DNA from: Oscillospiraceae bacterium
GTDB lineage: Bacteria > Bacillota > Clostridia > Oscillospirales > Oscillospiraceae
Direction of reading: 5' to 3'
Assembly (NCBI GenBank): GCA_031266955.1
Contig: JAISAA010000284.1
Coordinates: 1-9,545, forward strand
Length of the DNA: 9,545 nt
In this document: positions 6,544-9,545 of the stretch, one piece after another
How positions within the stretch are numbered: position 1 is the first letter of the stretch
Layout: each line of letters starts with the position of its first letter
Translations under genes and position numbers: made by a program
Notes under the pieces: generated by a model
Database searches by the model: none
Told to the model about the DNA's origin: nothing
The model's input: the letters and a program-made list of their open reading frames with translations, nothing else

Positions 6544-6581
6544 GCTGTTGCGTTGGGGCATCCCCGGCGGGGAAATTTTTT
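6523..6581 (+). terminator. intrinsic terminator after ndoA, overlapping a promoter
   Basis: TCCCCGCCGG (6523-6532) pairs perfectly with CCGGCGGGGA (6564-6573), followed by AA and six T (6576-6581). The 31-nt loop is long for a terminator and contains the -10 box of the next gene. A smaller alternative is CCCC-GGC-GGGG (6562-6572) with the same T-run, and a competing GGGG-CAT-CCCC (6555-6565) also exists. Confidence 0.55.
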
Positions 6582-6600
6582 GTTCGGGAGCTTATGAAAT

Positions 6601-7125
6601 ATGAAAAAAAGAATCGTACTTACGGCGGTAATAGCGGCGGCTGTGATATTCGGCGCCGGAGCCGGCGTTATCTGGGCGGCCGGAACTCTCGGCACGCGGG
6701 ACGACCCTCTCGTCACGCTGAGTTACTTAAACGAAAGATTCAAAACGGAGCTAATACGCGAATTCGATGAGAAGATCGCAAAGCGGAGCGAAGAGCTTAC
6801 GGCAAAGGTGGATGCGTATCTCGCAAGCGCGCCGTCACCCGGCGGAGACGCCGCGAGCGCGCCCGCGAACGTGTTTTCGTCCGTGACGCTCGCGAAGGAC
6901 GGCGTTATAAAATTCGGCGCGGGCGCGGAGGTGCTGCCGCGCGAGGGCACAGCGATATTCATCGGCTCCCGCCTGCCGGACGCGACGACCGGAGAAAGCC
7001 TCGCGGGGGACGCGGCTATGCCGCAAAACCACCTGTATATAATCGCGGAGGCGGGCGACGGTGTCAAAGCTGGCTCCGATACGCTGAAGCTGCTCGTGAG
7101 AGGCGAGTACGAGCTCGTGGGCTGA
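6601..7125 (+). CDS. small secreted or membrane-tethered protein of unknown function
   Basis: 174 residues. The start MKKR and a hydrophobic stretch to about residue 27 (ending in VIWAAG) look like a signal peptide or N-terminal anchor. Then comes DDPLVTLSYLNERF (34-47), followed by a charged, probably helical segment to ~75 (REFDEKIAKRSEELTAKVD) that may form a short coiled coil. A Ser/Pro/Ala linker (76-90) leads to a beta-rich domain (92-172) with MPQNHLYII and LVRGEYEL near the end. I associate this layout (signal, 'DPLVxxSY', C-terminal 'NHL' domain) with uncharacterised exported proteins of Clostridia, from memory and without a name. It has its own promoter (6515-6543) and a strong terminator (7178-7215), so it is probably monocistronic. 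I chose the ATG at 6601, 10 nt from GGGAG; the ATG at 6594 is in another frame. No function is assigned. Confidence 0.75.
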   Translation: MKKRIVLTAVIAAAVIFGAGAGVIWAAGTLGTRDDPLVTLSYLNERFKTELIREFDEKIAKRSEELTAKVDAYLASAPSPGGDAASAPANVFSSVTLAKDGVIKFGAGAEVLPREGTAIFIGSRLPDATTGESLAGDAAMPQNHLYIIAEAGDGVKAGSDTLKLLVRGEYELVG

Positions 7126-7177
7126 AAATTTTACGGGCTGCGCCCTCGCCGGCGGGCTGCGCTCCTGATTCATACGC

Positions 7178-7215
7178 CAAAAACCTCTCGCATAAGCTTG
7201 TGCGAGGGGTTTTTG
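7178..7215 (+). terminator. strong intrinsic terminator of the small secreted protein gene
   Basis: The arm from C7178 to A7192 (core AAAAACCTCTCGCA) pairs with 7201-7215 (TGCGAGGGGTTTTTG) over about 15 bp with one T-G wobble. The loop of eight bases contains the AAGCTT palindrome. It ends in TTTTT (7210-7214). The matching five A on the left arm would let it act in both directions. Confidence 0.85.
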
Positions 7216-7222
7216 ACGCCAT

Positions 7223-7277
7223 GTGGCGCGTCCCGCGCCACGGCTTAAATTTAAGCGCGTGCGCACGGAGTGCGCAC
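7223..7277. repeat. three consecutive short palindromes
   Basis: In 55 bases there are GTGGCGCG/CGCGCCAC (7223-7230/7234-7241, 3-nt loop), the 14-bp perfect palindrome GCTTAAATTTAAGC (7243-7256), and GTGCGCAC twice (7259-7266 and 7270-7277, 3-nt spacing). Each GTGCGCAC is itself palindromic, so the pair can form one hairpin or two self-dyads. No coding potential with a ribosome binding site is seen here. Confidence 0.75.
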
Positions 7278-7285
7278 ATGCGCGA

Positions 7286-7312
7286 AAAAATAGTTTCTCA
7301 GAAACTATTTTT
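7286..7312. terminator. terminator-like hairpin just before the next ribosome binding site
   Basis: AAAAATAGTTTC (7286-7297) pairs perfectly with GAAACTATTTTT (7301-7312), with a 3-nt loop. The Us are in the 3' arm and only TATATA follows. AGGAGG begins at 7317, so the hairpin could affect both transcription and translation of the gene at 7329. It is A/U-rich and hence weak as a terminator. Confidence 0.5.
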
Positions 7313-7328
7313 ATATAGGAGGCGGCTT

Positions 7329-8051
7329 ATGGAAAACAAGTTCACTGTGACGCGCGCCGGGAGGGCGTTCGGGGAGATCGATATCGCGCAAAACGGGCTT
7401 ATGACGGATATGATATTCAACGGCGGCAGTCCGGACGGCGAAAATATCTACCGGCTCGCCACAATATGCGGTGGAAAATATATTTCGCTCGGAGTGCCGG
7501 TGCCCGCGGAAAACGGGCAATTCAAGCTGAAAAAAAGCTTTTCAAAAAACGCGCTGCGCGAGCTCGGAATTACGGAGCTTTCGGCCTTTGAGCTTGTCCT
7601 GCCGGACGAGCTCGGCAAACCGGCGGAGCAAAACGCGCCGCCATCCGTTGTTGCCGAAGCTCCACCGCCCGCGGCGGCGGCACAAGTCATAACGCCGCCG
7701 CGCGCAGTCCTTCCGGAGCCTGAGAAAAGCACGCCTGCGCCGGGGCTTCGAGGCAAAAACGAGGCTGAGGATATCGGCGGGCGCAAGCCGGAGCGGCGCC
7801 TCACGCCGGAATGGACTCCTGAGCCGGAACCGGAACGCTTTTTTTCGGACGGAGGAAAATCCGAGCTCACGGACGCGGTCCGCGGCGCGCTCGCGCGGGA
7901 GGACGGCGGCGTCATATACCTCGCGGCGCCGATTTCGGAGGAGGAGCCGTTCCCGATGACGCCGGTTTTCTGCTTCGGAACGCCGGAGACCATCGGCGGG
8001 AAGGATCATCTCGTGTTCAAGCTGAAAAACGGGACGCTTATAAGTCCGTAA
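7329..8051 (+). CDS. two-domain protein of unknown function with Pro/Glu-rich linker
   Basis: 240 residues, no signal peptide or membrane segment, so probably cytoplasmic. Residues 1-95 look like a compact beta-rich domain (FTVTRAGRAFGEIDIAQNG, then ENIYRLATICGGKYISLGVP, then FKLKKSFSKNALRELGI). Residues 96-178 are a low-complexity linker rich in Pro, Ala and Glu (PPPAAAAQ, TPEWTPEPEPE). Residues 180-240 form a short C-terminal domain ending FKLKNGTLISP. I do not recognise a named family; the N-terminal part resembles hypothetical proteins of Clostridia as I remember them. The ATG at 7329 is chosen because AGGAGG (7317-7322) lies 6 nt upstream; an in-frame extension upstream would cover the hairpin array and has no start site. 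No clear promoter is seen, so transcription may come through the hairpins at 7178-7312. A strong terminator starts at its stop codon, so nothing downstream is co-transcribed. Confidence 0.75.
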   Translation: MENKFTVTRAGRAFGEIDIAQNGLMTDMIFNGGSPDGENIYRLATICGGKYISLGVPVPAENGQFKLKKSFSKNALRELGITELSAFELVLPDELGKPAEQNAPPSVVAEAPPPAAAAQVITPPRAVLPEPEKSTPAPGLRGKNEAEDIGGRKPERRLTPEWTPEPEPERFFSDGGKSELTDAVRGALAREDGGVIYLAAPISEEEPFPMTPVFCFGTPETIGGKDHLVFKLKNGTLISP

Positions 8052-8096
8052 AAATAAAAAGCCCTTTCCGCCGCCGGAAAGGGCTTTTTATTTTTG
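8050..8096. terminator. strong bidirectional intrinsic terminator
   Basis: GCCCTTTCCG (8061-8070) pairs with CGGAAAGGGC (8075-8084) around a 4-nt loop. The flanking A-rich (8050-8060) and T-rich (8085-8095) arms extend the stem to about 21 bp. Both strands give a hairpin ending in TTTTTATTTTT. The stem includes the last bases of the stop codon of the gene at 7329. Confidence 0.92.
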
Positions 8097-8205
8097 CCTG
8101 TCGGCTTATTATACCGTTATGGCCGCTAAGTCCGATTCGGACGTAGTTGTTGGAGCTATGCTAAAATTCTCCGCTTGCGGAAACGCCGCGGCGCGAAAGA
8201 ACAGC

Positions 8206-8237
8206 AAAAAACTGTCAAAAGGTGTACTTTTTGACAG
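8206..8237 (-). terminator. dyad copy 1; terminator-like on the minus strand
   Basis: On the minus strand the 26-nt dyad at 8237-8212 (nine paired bases, one mismatch, then two more pairs) is followed by six T (complement of 8211-8206), the form of an intrinsic terminator. It lies only ~12 nt after the predicted start of the minus-strand promoter at 8256-8284. Read on the + strand, TTTTT follows at 8241-8245 after CGG, so it may also act there. A protein-binding operator is an alternative reading. Confidence 0.5.
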
Positions 8238-8255
8238 CGGTTTTTCCGCAACCGA

Positions 8256-8284
8256 AATATACCATAGCCGGAAAGAAAAGTCAA
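8256..8284 (-). promoter_or_regulatory. minus-strand sigma-A-type promoter
   Basis: Read on the minus strand, TTGACT (8284-8279) and TATATT (8261-8256) are spaced by exactly 17 nt, with TG at 8264-8263 giving an extended -10. The predicted start is near 8249, firing leftwards toward dyad copy 1 and then the bidirectional terminator at 8050-8096. No minus-strand gene with a ribosome binding site follows, so its product would be a short or non-coding RNA. Confidence 0.6.
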
Positions 8285-8345
8285 GGAATTTTCTATAAAA
8301 TACATTTATTTCGCATATTTCGCGTTTTATCGCATTTTGTAACCG

Positions 8346-8373
8346 TGATAGGCTTTGGTTGTGAGCCCTATCA
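8346..8373 (+). promoter_or_regulatory. hairpin competing with dyad copy 2
   Basis: TGATAGG (8346-8352) pairs with CCTATCA (8367-8373), and CT (8353-8354) with AG (8364-8365) past one bulged C. Its 3' arm shares TATCA (8369-8373) with the left arm of dyad copy 2, so in RNA only one of the two can form at a time. This is the geometry of an attenuator or translation switch, but no ligand or trigger is visible. Confidence 0.4.
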
Positions 8374-8393
8374 AAAAGTACACTTTTTGATAA
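8368..8393. repeat. dyad copy 2, next to the WG-repeat gene's ribosome binding site
   Basis: TATCAAAAAG (8369-8378) pairs with CTTTTTGATA (8383-8392) around TACA. Across 26 positions it matches the reverse complement of dyad copy 1 (8212-8237) at 22. The central 20-mer TCAAAAAGTACACTTTTTGA differs from copy 1 at one position. It ends 6 nt before AGGAGGG. No T-run follows on the + strand, so an operator or RNA switch fits better than a terminator. Confidence 0.65.
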
Positions 8394-8414
8394 AAATACA
8401 GGAGGGATAATTTC

Positions 8415-9545
8415 ATGTTCAAACACACCACACGCAGAGCCTTATCGCTCATACTCACGCTTGCCGCCGCGCTGTCAATAGCGGTAACGCCGCTTACGGC
8501 GGAGGCGGCGGGCAAAGGCGCCTTGACTGTGCTGCCGTACGATAGCGGCGGTAGCGCAAACGGCGGCGCCATTGTTGTACAGAGCGGAGGCAAATTGGGG
8601 CTCATAGACAAAGCGGGCAAACAGCTCGTACCGGTTGAGTACGACAATTATAGTTGCCCAAACAATGAAGGCTATACGATATTCTACAAAGGGATATCCG
8701 CCATCGACGATTGGGCGGGCGGAGGCTCGTCTTACCTGTTCGACAAGAGTGGAAAGAAAGTCTGGGAGTCGTCTGAAAAGCTGCTCTATTCGTACACGGA
8801 GGGCGTGATGCAGATACGGGAGGTCGTGTATACCCACGATAACGGCAAGCCGTTTTACGCTGTTACTTACCAGACACTCGACGGAAAGATCATCAAGGCT
8901 CCCGAAAAACCGGACGACCTTATATATGACGCCGTGCTTTCCGCCACGCCGTTCCTGGATGGAACCGCGTTCCTGATCTATCCTGAAGTGTATAATACAT
9001 ATACTAATGACGAAGGAGCTGTCCGTTTCGCATGGGATTCTGATTATACAAAAGTGCTTGATATAAACGGAACCCTTGAAACGCTTGCTGACGACTATGT
9101 CACATATTACGCCGCAAGCGCCGGCTATACAATCGCCAGATGGTCCGACACGGATAGCTACGGGCTGTACAGTCTCAAAACGAGATCATTCTTCGGGCCG
9201 CACTGCGGCTTCTCATACGAATGGAGAAGAAACCCCGACACTAACGGTGTAAAAGTAACCAATTTCGGAACATTGGCCATATTCAGGCTCAATGAATATT
9301 CAGGCAGCTACTTCCCCGCCGTACCGGAGGATAAGCTCAACGGAAAGCTTTATCTGTTTGATTTTGCTCAGCCCCCCGTTAATGTGACCGTGTACGGAAG
9401 CGAACGTCAGACTATGATCCCGATTTCCGGCGGCTACGACTACATCTTCCCGAGCGCCACCGAAAAGTGGTTTCAGATTTCACCTGACGGCGAGCGCTGG
9501 GGCTACGTTTCGCGCGACGGTAAGACTGAGAAATTCTTCGATGAC
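8415..9545 (+). CDS. secreted WG-repeat-containing protein (partial, open at right edge)
   Basis: The frame is open from the ATG at 8415 to the end of the window (377 codons, no stop). AGGAGGG (8400-8406) lies 8 nt upstream. Residues 1-32 are a clear Sec signal peptide: a basic start (FKHTTRR), a hydrophobic core (ALSLILTLAAALSIAV) and a likely cut after AEAA. Residues 59-79 (GKLGLIDKAGKQLVPVEYD) are a typical WG beta-repeat; a second typical unit is at 359-377 (GERWGYVSRDGKTEKFF). Regions between them are Tyr/Asp-rich and look like diverged repeats, for example SYLFDKSGKKVWES and QTLDGKIIKAPE. WG-repeat proteins are exported, beta-propeller-like surface or secreted proteins, usually without a known ligand; enzymatic activity is not evident. 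Codon use becomes less GC-rich than in the operons on the left, especially after ~8990. Its regulatory region is unusually elaborate. The C-terminus, which may hold an anchor, is outside the window. Confidence 0.88.
   Translation, partial: MFKHTTRRALSLILTLAAALSIAVTPLTAEAAGKGALTVLPYDSGGSANGGAIVVQSGGKLGLIDKAGKQLVPVEYDNYSCPNNEGYTIFYKGISAIDDWAGGGSSYLFDKSGKKVWESSEKLLYSYTEGVMQIREVVYTHDNGKPFYAVTYQTLDGKIIKAPEKPDDLIYDAVLSATPFLDGTAFLIYPEVYNTYTNDEGAVRFAWDSDYTKVLDINGTLETLADDYVTYYAASAGYTIARWSDTDSYGLYSLKTRSFFGPHCGFSYEWRRNPDTNGVKVTNFGTLAIFRLNEYSGSYFPAVPEDKLNGKLYLFDFAQPPVNVTVYGSERQTMIPISGGYDYIFPSATEKWFQISPDGERWGYVSRDGKTEKFFDD

Larger units (their letters stand above)
8097..8414. other. 318-bp non-coding region upstream of the WG-repeat gene
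   Basis: I find no credible gene here. The left third carries small dyads: GTCCGA-T-TCGGAC (8130-8142), CCGC-TT-GCGG (8171-8180) and the palindrome CGCCGCGGCG (8184-8193). The middle and right carry two 26-bp dyads in inverted orientation (8212-8237 and 8368-8393), a minus-strand promoter (8256-8284), an AT-rich stretch with phased TCGC elements (8307-8336), and a hairpin at 8346-8373. It ends in AGGAGGG (8400-8406), the ribosome binding site of the gene at 8415. No convincing + strand promoter is visible. Confidence 0.7.

Noticed and set aside
7134..7162. Direct repeat CGGGCTGCGC (7134-7143 and 7153-7162) after the small secreted protein gene
   Set aside because: Ten bases in GC-rich DNA, only two copies, and no associated structure beyond the GCCGGC palindrome between them; likely chance or local duplication.
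8231..8261. A perfect -35 (TTGACA at 8231-8236) on the + strand for the WG-repeat gene
   Set aside because: The nearest -10-like bases (AATATA at 8256-8261) need a 19-nt spacer and match poorly. The same bases serve the better minus-strand promoter and dyad copy 1. A long-spacer, MerR-type promoter cannot be excluded but is not supported.
8222..8410. A 62-codon + strand frame upstream of the WG-repeat gene
   Set aside because: It has no ribosome binding site before its start and runs across the dyads and hairpins; composition is that of AT-rich non-coding DNA.
8109..8426. A 105-codon frame on the minus strand in the region before the WG-repeat gene
   Set aside because: Its start lies inside the WG-repeat gene, it runs through both dyads and the minus-strand promoter, and no ribosome binding site or family motif is seen.

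Overview
The window looks like chromosomal DNA of a GC-rich Gram-positive bacterium of the Clostridia. The evidence is strong AGGAGG-type ribosome binding sites, short hairpin-plus-T terminators, the Bacillota arrangement of alanine racemase (alr) followed by an EndoA/MazF endoribonuclease (ndoA), and a clear preference for G/C in third codon positions. An Oscillospirales-like gut organism is my guess, not something the sequence proves. All confident genes are on the + strand.

Left edge (1-442): no intact gene. It holds a perfect 17-bp inverted repeat, the last ~38 codons of an IS30-like transposase, a possible IS end, and a promoter (354-382) for the first operon. Operon 1 (443-3472) is four tightly packed genes: an HD-domain phosphohydrolase, a Nudix hydrolase, a GNAT acetyltransferase fused to a second domain of unknown function, and a Cof-type HAD phosphatase. 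Three of the four belong to hydrolase families that act on small phosphorylated metabolites or nucleotides, so a metabolite repair or 'house-cleaning' role is plausible but inferred.

Operon 2 (3551-6476) starts at a promoter whose -35 box contains the HAD stop codon. It encodes a membrane-anchored GH3 beta-N-acetylhexosaminidase (NagZ-like), alanine racemase, and ndoA. The first two concern cell-wall turnover and D-alanine supply. ndoA has no antitoxin gene beside it, and its leader carries an operator-like dyad.

Right part (6477-9545): a terminator/promoter pair overlaps just upstream of a small secreted protein of unknown function. After it come a strong terminator and a run of consecutive hairpins, then a cytoplasmic-looking two-domain protein with a Pro/Glu-rich linker, then a strong bidirectional terminator. 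A 318-bp regulatory region (8097-8414) carries two near-identical 26-bp dyads in inverted orientation and a good minus-strand promoter. The window ends inside a secreted WG-repeat protein, which is open at the right edge.

There is no CRISPR array, rRNA or tRNA, and I see no obvious defence system. The most notable items are the GNAT fusion, the antitoxin-less ndoA with its dyad leader, the promoter nested in a terminator loop, and the paired dyads around a minus-strand promoter upstream of the WG-repeat gene.
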